64,000 bases of DNA from Cytomitobacter sp965233735. Its GTDB lineage: Bacteria; Pseudomonadota; Alphaproteobacteria; CAJXXZ01; 1604HC. Positions 19,340 to 27,456 of the stretch are shown piece after piece. The notes beneath the pieces were generated by a model that searched no databases, was not told where the DNA came from, and saw only the letters and a list, made by a program, of their open reading frames with translations. The stretch spans positions 434,001 to 498,000 of the forward strand of contig OZ247501.1 in NCBI GenBank assembly GCA_965233735.1, given 5' to 3'. Positions within the stretch are counted from its first letter, which is position 1; the number at the start of each line of letters is the position of its first letter. The translations under genes and the position numbers were made by a program.

Positions 19340-19912
19340 ATGAATAGAATTTACAGCGTAATTTTTATTGTGTTATTCACAAGCACACAAATAAATGGAA
19401 TGTATGGGACTCAATATGACCAACAAGCGTCTTACATAAGAAGCATGCAACAGGATATTGGAAGTGATATGCTTTCATCTTCTATAAGAACTATGAGACG
19501 TGAGATACAAAGTGAGCTTTTTTCTTTATGTTCTGAAATAACAAATAAAAATGGCCTAGGAGATACTACTACAATAAGTGCATCACCATCAGGGTATAAA
19601 CATTTAATACAAAAGTTAAAAAATGATACTGGACTATATAACTTAGCAGAACATTCTAAAAATCTTCTAGTTGAACTATATGACCCAACATTTAGGTGCA
19701 TAATATCAGGAAATGTAACCAAAGCATTAGACATTACACTACAAATGTCTCAAATAATAGAGGGCATACCTCAGGCTCATCCAATTCAATCTTTGAATTC
19801 TTTGCAAAGAGCATTAACTGCATATGATAATTACGTTCCAACATCTGCAAAGAGCATAGCATTATCATTTATATATAAAATTGGGTCAGCAATTGCAAAA
19901 TTGCAAAAATGA
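19340..19912 (+). CDS. Small exported protein of unknown function
   Basis: The 190-residue product has a signal peptide (YSVIFIVLFTSTQING, cleavage near residue 21) and a mostly helical mature part with no family I know. An AAGGAGA ribosome-binding site lies just upstream, stronger than that of most housekeeping genes here. The gene is a single unit with an inverted repeat and T run at its 3' end, which suggests its own terminator. A role outside the cytoplasm is inferred from the signal peptide only. Confidence 0.6.
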   Translation: MNRIYSVIFIVLFTSTQINGMYGTQYDQQASYIRSMQQDIGSDMLSSSIRTMRREIQSELFSLCSEITNKNGLGDTTTISASPSGYKHLIQKLKNDTGLYNLAEHSKNLLVELYDPTFRCIISGNVTKALDITLQMSQIIEGIPQAHPIQSLNSLQRALTAYDNYVPTSAKSIALSFIYKIGSAIAKLQK

Positions 19913-19930
19913 TTTGACTGTCAAATTTTA
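19912..19930 (+). terminator. Putative terminator after the small exported protein
   Basis: ATTTGA and TCAAAT flank a three-base loop at the stop codon and are followed by TTTT. The stem is only six bp. Confidence 0.35.
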
Positions 19931-20098
19931 AAATACTAACTTACATTATTAATAATTAAATATTATCTTATAGATCTTATTTATGCATAATATATTGATA
20001 ATATTTTATAACATTTAACTTACATATATTGGCACCAAGATTATTTGAGCTTTGAAAATATATTTTTAAAAGAAGGAAATTTTTAAAGAAATTGATTT

Positions 20099-20902
20099 TT
20101 ATTTGTTTTCAGGATCTCTTACTCCAATTGTATGGTATCCGCTATCTACATATATAATTTCACCAGTAACTCCTTTTGATAAGTCACTAGCTAAATATGT
20201 TGCGCTTCCACCAACTTCTTCTAAAGTAGTATTAGATTTTATAGGAGAATGAGTCTTATGCCATGACAACAATTCATTGAATTTTTGAATTGCTGATGAC
20301 GCAAGAGTTCTAACTGGACCAGCAGATATACAATTCACACGAATATTATCTTTTCCAAAATCATTTGCTAAATACATAACACTAGCTTCTAATGCAGCCT
20401 TAGCAACTCCCATAACATTATAATTAGGTATGTATTTTTGAGCACCATAATATGAAAGAGTAAGCATAGATCCACCATTTTTCATTAAAGGAGCACATTC
20501 TCTAGCAGCTGCAGTAAATGAATAACATGATACATTTAAAGCTTTTGCAAATCCTTCTTGGTTTACTTTTGAGTATTTTCCTAACAAGTCATCTTTGTTT
20601 GCAAATGCAATAGAGTGAACTAAAAAATCCACATTATCCCATTGTTCTCCAACTTTATTAAAAAATCCGCTAATTTCTTCATCTTTTTCAGCATCACATG
20701 GGTAAGCAAAAGATGCATTCAATTTTTCTGATATTTTAAGAGCTCTGCTTTCAAGAGTTGGATGGTAACTAAGACCTATTTCAGCTCCATGATTTACAAA
20801 AGATTCTGCTATTCCAGATGCAATAGATCGATCATTTGCTATACCCATTATTATACCTTTTTTGCCTTTTAATAGACTGCTTTCACATTTGGTAGTATTC
20901 AT
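20099..20902 (-). CDS. fabI: Enoyl-[acyl-carrier-protein] reductase (NADH)
   Basis: FabI carries out the last reduction of each fatty-acid elongation cycle. The 267-residue protein is a short-chain dehydrogenase of the FabI type. It has the nucleotide-binding motif GIANDRSIASGIA near residues 20-32. The catalytic Tyr and Lys sit in YYGAQKYIPNYNVMGVAKAALE, with six residues between Tyr and Lys. CISAGPVRTLAS is the family substrate-loop sequence. Length is normal. It stands alone here; accD and fabZ in the window are in the same pathway. Confidence 0.97.
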   Translation of the reverse strand: MNTTKCESSLLKGKKGIIMGIANDRSIASGIAESFVNHGAEIGLSYHPTLESRALKISEKLNASFAYPCDAEKDEEISGFFNKVGEQWDNVDFLVHSIAFANKDDLLGKYSKVNQEGFAKALNVSCYSFTAAARECAPLMKNGGSMLTLSYYGAQKYIPNYNVMGVAKAALEASVMYLANDFGKDNIRVNCISAGPVRTLASSAIQKFNELLSWHKTHSPIKSNTTLEEVGGSATYLASDLSKGVTGEIIYVDSGYHTIGVRDPENK

Positions 20903-20966
20903 GCATGAATTTTAACATTGCATGCTCTTGAGTTCAAGAAACATATTATAACTAACTAATTATTCT

Positions 20967-21554
20967 CTATAAGTTTTCAACTAAAGATTTTTTGTCCATT
21001 CTTTTTATAAATTTTATTACTCTATTTTTTACATATGTTAAACAAGTACAATCTACTGCCTCTTCATCATTTGAAGAAGGTATTGAATAACTTGCTATAA
21101 CTTCTGGACTTGCAAAAGAAACTCTTCTTATACTCAAATTAGCGTTTATTTCATCATGAGGCCTTAGTGGGTTTGGCTCACCATTTTGATAAGGACGCGC
21201 ATAAAATATCCCTTCATTATTGCTGGGACTTTCTACATCACCTTCTGATTCCTCACTAACCCAGTAATAAACACCTTTTCCATTTTGAAGATTATTTGTA
21301 TTTTGAAACTGCTCTACAGAAATAACACTAGGAATTCCATTATCATCTGTATTCAACATTTGTCTCTGTAAAGAACAAATCTCATTGCTATTAGTTGGTC
21401 TCTCATGAATAATATCGCAACAGAACTCTTGTAAGCATTCAGAAGTTTGCAGACAAGAATCTGAAATGCTTGAAATGGCATTTTCTTCTTCCATCGCATT
21501 AAGAGACACATTCAACATAATCAATAAATAAAATAACTTTGTTGTAATTGTCAT
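20967..21554 (-). CDS. Exported protein of unknown function
   Basis: From the ATG at 21554 the product has 195 residues and begins with a clean signal peptide (KLFYLLIMLNVSLNA, cleavage near residue 20). A GTG eight codons upstream is an alternative start. The mature part is acidic, with several Cys residues grouped near residues 35-50 (CLQTSECLQEFCC) and two near residue 170 (CTC), which could form disulphides. The last 20 residues are basic. I do not recognise the family. Confidence 0.55.
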   Translation of the reverse strand: MTITTKLFYLLIMLNVSLNAMEEENAISSISDSCLQTSECLQEFCCDIIHERPTNSNEICSLQRQMLNTDDNGIPSVISVEQFQNTNNLQNGKGVYYWVSEESEGDVESPSNNEGIFYARPYQNGEPNPLRPHDEINANLSIRRVSFASPEVIASYSIPSSNDEEAVDCTCLTYVKNRVIKFIKRMDKKSLVENL

Positions 21555-21658
21555 AACTATATTTTTACATAAATTCACACTTTTGCAACTAATTGTTAAT
21601 CTTCATTTAAACATTTCTTAACTAATTTAAAATTCAATGATAAATGCTTGCGTATATA

Positions 21659-22390
21659 TTATATTTTAAAAAATAAAGACGTACTAAAATACAATGAAGA
21701 ATGTTTTGTTTTGAAGTCTAAAGGAGTTTCACTATCTTCACATTTTGTTTTTGAAAACTTTCTTAAATAACGAACTCCCACATCTATTCCAAACTTTTTA
21801 TTGAATTTAATTCTAGTTCCTACACATGGAGTTATTTTTAAACAATCAAGATCATAATATAAAATTTTCTTTTCATTAATATTGACTTTAATGCTTTCTT
21901 TGGTTTGAAAGCTAGCATCTGCTCCACAGTATAATGAAAATCTGTTATTTAGATTGAATAATCCTGCAAAACCAGCACTTACACTATTATTATGAGTATA
22001 ATCAATTTTAATATTTACTGAATTGTCTGATTTATGAAGAATTTTTCCAGCTTTTTTTAGATTAAAATTAAATGTAATATTTTTTATAATAGATAATCTT
22101 TCTTTCCCATGTGAAGAAAATGATAAAGATATTTTATGGGAATTAACTCTATGACGCTTCTGAAAAAAATCTAAATTAAGTATATTTTTCCCCGCATCCC
22201 CTCCTATTAATTGTTCGTCACCAGAGACAATGGCTATTCTATTAGTGAATTTTCCTTCTTCAATTTTGAATCTCTCAATATTTGATTTAATTCCAATAGA
22301 AATAAAATTATCTGAAATGATATTCATTGAAAATAAAGATAAAATTAACACTGATAATTTTTTATAAAAACTTATATAGTTGATTTTCAT
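21659..22390 (-). CDS. Probable outer-membrane beta-barrel protein
   Basis: The 243-residue product has an N-terminal signal peptide (LSVLILSLFSMNIIS) and then alternating hydrophobic and polar residues typical of beta strands. Examples are FSLYCGADASF, FGIDVGVRYLRKF and the final LYFSTSLFFKI. The C-terminal strand is aromatic-rich, as expected for a BamA client, though the last residue is Ile rather than Phe. Length fits an eight-stranded barrel like OmpA or Opacity-type porins. No close family is evident. It is divergent from yraN. Confidence 0.6.
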   Translation of the reverse strand: MKINYISFYKKLSVLILSLFSMNIISDNFISIGIKSNIERFKIEEGKFTNRIAIVSGDEQLIGGDAGKNILNLDFFQKRHRVNSHKISLSFSSHGKERLSIIKNITFNFNLKKAGKILHKSDNSVNIKIDYTHNNSVSAGFAGLFNLNNRFSLYCGADASFQTKESIKVNINEKKILYYDLDCLKITPCVGTRIKFNKKFGIDVGVRYLRKFSKTKCEDSETPLDFKTKHSSLYFSTSLFFKI

Positions 22391-22487
22391 GATATATTTA
22401 TTAATTATATAGGTAAGAAAAATATTAACAATTATTAAACCTGTTATATTTTATTGCACAATTTAAGAAAAATAAGGAATTTAGAAA

Positions 22488-22868
22488 ATGAAAAATAAAA
22501 CTCAAAAAAATAACAGATCAAGCTTGTCTACTACATCTAAATTAAAACATTATTATAAAGGACTTATATATGAATTTATTTCGATTTTCGTTCTATTGTT
22601 TAAGGGGCATAAAATATTATCTTGGAGATTAAAAACCCCTGTTGGAGAATTGGATATAATATCAAAACGTGGAAAATATATTTTTGTTAATGAAGTTAAA
22701 TATAGAAAAAATATGGAAGATGCCTACTTCTTGATTAGCGATAAGTATTCTTCAAAACTTGAAAAATCATATTATTGGTGGCTAAATAAAAACTATAAAT
22801 ATCAAAATTGTGAATTGAAGATAAAATATATCTTATGGAGCAAAATATTTAGAATGGAATATATATGA
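22488..22868 (+). CDS. yraN: YraN/UPF0102 family predicted nuclease
   Basis: YraN proteins have a restriction-endonuclease-like fold, and their biological role is poorly known. The 126-residue protein shows the family core: ILSWRLKTPVGELDIISKRGKYIFVNEVKYR, which matches the GEIDLIA...VFVEVK-R consensus with the catalytic-like Glu, Asp and Glu-x-Lys. The N-terminus up to about residue 30 is polar and family-specific. It overlaps rnhA by four bases (ATGA), so the two are co-translated. Both would act on nucleic acids. Confidence 0.82.
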   Translation: MKNKTQKNNRSSLSTTSKLKHYYKGLIYEFISIFVLLFKGHKILSWRLKTPVGELDIISKRGKYIFVNEVKYRKNMEDAYFLISDKYSSKLEKSYYWWLNKNYKYQNCELKIKYILWSKIFRMEYI

Positions 22869-23317
22869 ATTGGCATTTAATTACTGATGGATCATGCTTG
22901 GGGAATCCTGGAAAAGGTGGATGGGCTTTTATATTAACAGATGGAAAGTCTCAATATGCAAAATCTGGACATGAAGATCATACAACAAATAACAGAATGG
23001 AGTTACTTGCTCTGATTAATGGATTAATATTTTTTAAAGAAAAAAATATCAAAGAAAGTCTTGATGTAACTATGGATAGTCAATATATTCTTAAGGGAAT
23101 AGATTCTTGGTTAAAAAATTGGAAAAGAAACAATTGGATTACAAGCACTAAGCAGCCAGTTAAAAATAAAGATTTATGGCAACAGTTAGACTCATATCTT
23201 CAGCAAATGACTTTGAATTTTAAATGGACTAAAGGGCACAATGGGCATGTTTTGCATGACAAGGTTGATGTTATTGCTCGATGCGCAGCAACTAAACATA
23301 ATATATGCAAGTGCTAA
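22865..23317 (+). CDS. rnhA: Ribonuclease HI
   Basis: RNase HI cuts the RNA strand of RNA-DNA hybrids. The 150-residue protein has the complete active site: Asp8 in ITDGSCLGNPG, Glu46 in NNRMELLAL, Asp71 in TMDSQYI and Asp136 in DKVDVIAR. The KGHNGH loop (residues 124-129) supplies the conserved His. Length is normal. It overlaps yraN by four bases. Confidence 0.97.
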   Translation: MNWHLITDGSCLGNPGKGGWAFILTDGKSQYAKSGHEDHTTNNRMELLALINGLIFFKEKNIKESLDVTMDSQYILKGIDSWLKNWKRNNWITSTKQPVKNKDLWQQLDSYLQQMTLNFKWTKGHNGHVLHDKVDVIARCAATKHNICKC

Positions 23318-23494
23318 TCACATAATAAATAATGATAAAGTTAAAGTGATAATAAATAATAACAAATACACACATATAAAATTCACATGCATCAACAAAT
23401 AGATTTGCAAAAAATAAATGATATGCAAACAATATAGAACCACTATAAAATAGAAAATCCATGTTTTATATTAAGATTAAAAAAGTAAATTATC

Positions 23495-24175
23495 TTATAT
23501 GAATTTTTTATCATTTAAAAAGTCATCCATAGTATAAATATTGGATGATTTATTAACTAGCCATGCAGATATAGTTAACGCGTCACGAGCATAAAGTTGA
23601 CGATCAAAAACCTGATGTTCTATTTTAACCATTTCTTTATCATTTACACCCATAAATTGGTGCATAGACATCTTATCTCCAGATCTAAGAGACCAAATTT
23701 GAGTAGCATTAATTTTATTATTCAATTGTTTTGTTGTTCCAGACGGATTATCCTTTTTATTAATATGATGAATCTCTCCTAAAGATGTTGATAAATCACT
23801 ATATAAAGATATCTTCTCTATTGCATTGCGCATTATATTCCATGATATAGATGTGTTTGGAGCCCATAAAATAGGAATGTTTACATTTTTATAATCTTCA
23901 GCATCGTGATCTCCAGTAGTTCCAATAACCATAGGAATAGAATGTTTTAAAGCATACTTTATATTATTTTTCGTAGATATTGCATTAGAAAAATCTAATA
24001 CCACATCAGATCCATTAATTTCATTAATATCAGTTGAAAACATATCACTACTTAAGTCTTTATTTTTTAAAATAATTTTATGTATCAATGTATTAGGCAT
24101 TGCCTCTGCTTGAGCAATAATAGCTTTCCCCATACGCCCATTTCCACCAATAATAGCTATTTTAATACTTGTCAT
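23495..24175 (-). CDS. dapB: 4-hydroxy-tetrahydrodipicolinate reductase
   Basis: DapB reduces the dihydrodipicolinate precursor in the lysine and diaminopimelate pathway, which feeds peptidoglycan. The 226-residue protein has the nucleotide-binding motif IAIIGGNGRMGKAI, then VIGTTGDHD. The active-site and substrate region is HHINKKDNPSGT, with the catalytic His and Lys. It is shorter than typical DapB of about 270 residues, by small losses spread along the chain. dapF lies a gene away, so part of the pathway is grouped here. Confidence 0.95.
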   Translation of the reverse strand: MTSIKIAIIGGNGRMGKAIIAQAEAMPNTLIHKIILKNKDLSSDMFSTDINEINGSDVVLDFSNAISTKNNIKYALKHSIPMVIGTTGDHDAEDYKNVNIPILWAPNTSISWNIMRNAIEKISLYSDLSTSLGEIHHINKKDNPSGTTKQLNNKINATQIWSLRSGDKMSMHQFMGVNDKEMVKIEHQVFDRQLYARDALTISAWLVNKSSNIYTMDDFLNDKKFI

Positions 24176-24223
24176 AACCTTATATTACATTAAATGTTTT
24201 CATACTAATATCTGCTTTAATGA

Positions 24224-25192
24224 TTATTTATTTTCCATAATTGAACTGATGTTTCTAATTGTTTTTATTAAATCATTTTTTTTGTTTTTCATAATATTTT
24301 CAATATCAACATGCGAGTTTGCAGCTTCACCTGATTTCCCATAAGAATACAAATACTTTATTGCAAGATCAATGCTTTGTTTAATTGTATGCGTTGAAGA
24401 TCTTAATATAATTTCTTTAATATAAAACATGCTAAAAAACATGCATAATTTATTATTACCTTGTTGATGAGTCGTAATAGATTCATGATCCATATTAATT
24501 TTACTGGCTACACTTTTCACTAATACTGGATAAAACCTAGGAGTAGAATCTATAATCCAAGATTTATTTCTATCTGCAACGAATGTAATGCAATGCCTCA
24601 TATTTGCATAATAATCTTGATTTATAAGAACAACTAATGGAGTGATAAAAATATTAACATCTGGATTGCTAAAAGCTATTTTTATTATTTTTGCTAAATA
24701 GTCTATATTTGAATTTGGAGAAACTGATTGATTAGTAAGTTCTCCATAATTTTTATATGCAAATCCAATATTAAACTCTAAATGATGCATATTATAATTA
24801 AATAAAATTGCTTTTGATTCAATGTTGCTATATATATATTTAGAAAATGCCTCTAAAGAACTACTAATATTAAACTCATCATCAACATGCAAACACTTAT
24901 CTAATAACGAATTAGCAGAAAAAGAAATAATATCATCTAATTCTCTAAGATTATTAATCTTATCAATTTTATTAATCACCTCTAGCTTGTTTTCACTCTT
25001 AATAACTTCTAAAAACAAATCTAACATATTTAATTTTTTGTTTTGAACTTGAAGCTCAAATCTAAGTTGATGAGGATTAATCAAGCATGCTTTGTTATTG
25101 AAAATAGATAATTTCTCATAAATTCTTCTTTTAAACAACTCTGCTGAAGAATTTAATTTAGCAACACTCATAATCATAAAAATAAAAATCAT
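24224..25192 (-). CDS. Exported protein with a possible CE-clan (Ulp1/YopJ-like) cysteine peptidase domain
   Basis: The 322-residue product (ATG at 25192; an upstream TTG would add six residues) has a signal peptide in the first 15 residues. The middle is helical. The C-terminal part contains RHCITFVADRNKSWIIDSTPR and, 35 residues past the Asp, HQQGNNKLCMFFSMF. The order His200, Asp215, Gln244, Cys250, with Gln six before Cys, matches the catalytic layout known for Ulp1/SENP peptidases and is similar in adenain. The aromatic-W before the DS pair also fits. Such domains in intracellular bacteria remove ubiquitin-like proteins or acetylate host kinases. The assignment rests on motif spacing only, so an unrelated fold is possible. 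Confidence 0.45.
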   Translation of the reverse strand: MIFIFMIMSVAKLNSSAELFKRRIYEKLSIFNNKACLINPHQLRFELQVQNKKLNMLDLFLEVIKSENKLEVINKIDKINNLRELDDIISFSANSLLDKCLHVDDEFNISSSLEAFSKYIYSNIESKAILFNYNMHHLEFNIGFAYKNYGELTNQSVSPNSNIDYLAKIIKIAFSNPDVNIFITPLVVLINQDYYANMRHCITFVADRNKSWIIDSTPRFYPVLVKSVASKINMDHESITTHQQGNNKLCMFFSMFYIKEIILRSSTHTIKQSIDLAIKYLYSYGKSGEAANSHVDIENIMKNKKNDLIKTIRNISSIMENK

Positions 25193-25259
25193 AATTAACT
25201 CTATTAACAATCAGTAAATTTAATATAAAAAAATTCATCAGAAAATAAACGCATAAAAA

Positions 25260-25964
25260 TTAACATGTAAAAACAAATTCCCCTTTAGCAACAATACTGG
25301 CAGGGCCAATTTGCCATATTTTATTTTTCTTTAACACACATAATTCTCCAATTTTTGTTTTAAAAACAAGGTTCTCATTAGATGAGTATTTTTCCCAAAC
25401 TGCACATGCTGCTGCAATTGTACCAGACCCACAGGCTAAAGTTTCACCAACTCCTCGTTCCCATGACCTAATATTCCAACTATCTGATTTCCAAATCCAC
25501 ATAATATTTTTATCATTTAAATAATTTTTCAATTCATATGTTACTATCTTCCAATTTGGCTCACTATCACCAAAGATCACAATATGCTCATTTCCAACAT
25601 TAATATCATAAGCACTATGCTTATAGTTAAATTTTTCTATTTTAGGAATTAACGGCAAGCAAAATGCAACATCAGAATCCAAATTAACTGTACGTATGAG
25701 ACCTGATTTAGTATAGAACTTATTCCATTTCTTATTTAAATATTTAGCTAAACAACGTATTCCATTCCCACATAACGAAGCTTCTGATCCATCTTGATTC
25801 CAAAACTTAACAGCATACCCATCTTCATATGGAATGCTATGAATTATTTGATCAGCACCAATTCCAAACTTTCTATCTGCTAATAATTTTATATTAATAC
25901 CATTTAAAGAATCAAATATCATAATAAAATCATTGCCTAATCCATATGATTTAACAAAAAACAT
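25260..25964 (-). CDS. dapF: Diaminopimelate epimerase
   Basis: DapF converts LL- to meso-diaminopimelate for peptidoglycan cross-links. The 234-residue protein carries both catalytic cysteines: Cys65 in SLCGNGIRC and Cys178 in LACGSGT. It begins with the family pattern YGLGNDF. It is about 40 residues shorter than usual, with the loss lying between the two halves. A spacer of about 68 bp separates it from the putative cysteine peptidase gene downstream. Confidence 0.95.
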   Translation of the reverse strand: MFFVKSYGLGNDFIMIFDSLNGINIKLLADRKFGIGADQIIHSIPYEDGYAVKFWNQDGSEASLCGNGIRCLAKYLNKKWNKFYTKSGLIRTVNLDSDVAFCLPLIPKIEKFNYKHSAYDINVGNEHIVIFGDSEPNWKIVTYELKNYLNDKNIMWIWKSDSWNIRSWERGVGETLACGSGTIAAACAVWEKYSSNENLVFKTKIGELCVLKKNKIWQIGPASIVAKGEFVFTC

Positions 25965-26119
25965 TAATAGAAGAATAACATACTTAAATTTTAAATCTAT
26001 TTACTTTTTCTAACTTACTAATTATCAAACTGTTAGTAATAATATACACATAACTATCTTTAATTATATTGCCAAACCTATAGTAAAACATGATTGATTA
26101 ATAATTTATTAACAATTAC

Positions 26120-26185
26120 ATGAAATTTAATCTATTTTTTATTTTATTTGCACTAGTTGCAATAATGATGTTTAATTTGTTATAA
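26120..26185 (+). CDS. Possible 21-residue membrane micropeptide upstream of glmU
   Basis: A short frame from an ATG at 26120 encodes a single hydrophobic stretch rich in Phe, Leu and Ile with one Lys near the start. It ends seven bases before the glmU ATG. The composition fits one transmembrane helix, but no good ribosome-binding site is visible and AT-rich spacers make such frames by chance. Confidence 0.25.
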   Translation: MKFNLFFILFALVAIMMFNLL

Positions 26186-26192
26186 AATATAT

Positions 26193-27455
26193 ATGACTAT
26201 TGGTATTATTTTAGCAGCTGGGTCAGGCACAAGATTTGGGGAAACATCTAAGCTATTTATAGATTTATGCGGTCAAAGAGTAATTGATTATCCTATAAAC
26301 TTATGCAAAGAATTAGATTTTAAGTCTATAAATATAGTATTAAAAGACAAATCTATGTTTTCCGAAATCGAAACAAGTAATCTTCAAGCAAAAATACACT
26401 TACACGAGCAAACGCATAAAGGTACTGGTGGAGCTGTGAAATCTGTTATTTGTGAAGAAAGCAATGATGACATAGTTGTATTATTGGGAGACTGCCCATT
26501 AGTAGAAAAAGAAGACATAAAAAAAGCTTTGAATAAATTAAACGAATATGAATTAGTTATTGGAGGATTAAAAAGCGAAGGTCCTCATTCATATGGAAGA
26601 ATAATATTCGAAAAAAACAAAATGATTTCAATAGAAGAAAAAAATATTCATCAAAATGAAACTAAATTTAGGAATGCTGGATGGATGGTATGCAAAGGAC
26701 AAAATTTTCACAAAATATTAAATAATATTCCTATAATCAATCATGAATACTATTTAACTGAATGCATTAGAATAGCCAATAAAATGGGATTTTCAACAGG
26801 AATGATAGAAACTAATAATGATATAGGAATAAATACTACAGAGGATTATGTAAAAGCTGTTGAATCATTGCAAGATAAATTTCGCATGCATGCATTGAAA
26901 AATGGAGCAATAATGATTGATCCAAAAAGCACATTTCTTTCATGCAATACTATCATTGAAGAATCTGTTATACTAAATCCAAATATTACCATCAAAGGAA
27001 ATGTAAAAATAAAAAAGGGATCAGAAATCAAATCTTTTTCTCATATAGAAGATAGTATTATTGGTGAAAACTGTGTAGTTGGCCCATTTGCAAACATGCG
27101 CTCAGGAACTACATTAGAAAATAATGTAAATATAGGGTGTTTTGTAGAAACTAAAAATAGTTTATTCTCAAGATCTAGCAAAGCAAAGCATTTAAGTTAT
27201 ATAGGCGATGCATCCATAGGAAAAGAAACTAATATAGGAGCTGGGGTTATATTTTGCAATTATGATGGAAAGCAAAAGAATAAATCTACTGTTGGAGATA
27301 ATAGTTTTCTTGGGGCTAACAGCTCATATGTTGCCCCAATAGAAATAGGTAACAATGTAAAAGTAGGAGCTGGAAGCGTTGTTACAAAAAATATAGAATC
27401 TAATTGCTTAAGCGTGTCTAGAGCTGAGCAAAAAGAATTCAGGAGGAAAGTTTAA
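26193..27455 (+). CDS. glmU: Bifunctional UDP-N-acetylglucosamine pyrophosphorylase / glucosamine-1-phosphate N-acetyltransferase
   Basis: GlmU makes UDP-GlcNAc for peptidoglycan. The 420-residue protein has the N-terminal nucleotidyltransferase domain, with LAAGSGTRF near residue 7 and VVLLGDCPLV further on. The C-terminal left-handed beta-helix has hexapeptide repeats and the conserved VGPFANMRSGT and NYDGKQKNKS segments. It is shorter than the usual 456 residues because of a trimmed C-terminal tail. It is followed one base later by glmS, so the two form an operon for amino-sugar supply. Confidence 0.96.
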   Translation: MTIGIILAAGSGTRFGETSKLFIDLCGQRVIDYPINLCKELDFKSINIVLKDKSMFSEIETSNLQAKIHLHEQTHKGTGGAVKSVICEESNDDIVVLLGDCPLVEKEDIKKALNKLNEYELVIGGLKSEGPHSYGRIIFEKNKMISIEEKNIHQNETKFRNAGWMVCKGQNFHKILNNIPIINHEYYLTECIRIANKMGFSTGMIETNNDIGINTTEDYVKAVESLQDKFRMHALKNGAIMIDPKSTFLSCNTIIEESVILNPNITIKGNVKIKKGSEIKSFSHIEDSIIGENCVVGPFANMRSGTTLENNVNIGCFVETKNSLFSRSSKAKHLSYIGDASIGKETNIGAGVIFCNYDGKQKNKSTVGDNSFLGANSSYVAPIEIGNNVKVGAGSVVTKNIESNCLSVSRAEQKEFRRKV

Positions 27456-27456
27456 A

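Noticed and set aside
23318..23494. Small gene between rnhA and dapB
   Set aside because: Only short frames with frequent stops occur in this 177-bp convergent spacer.
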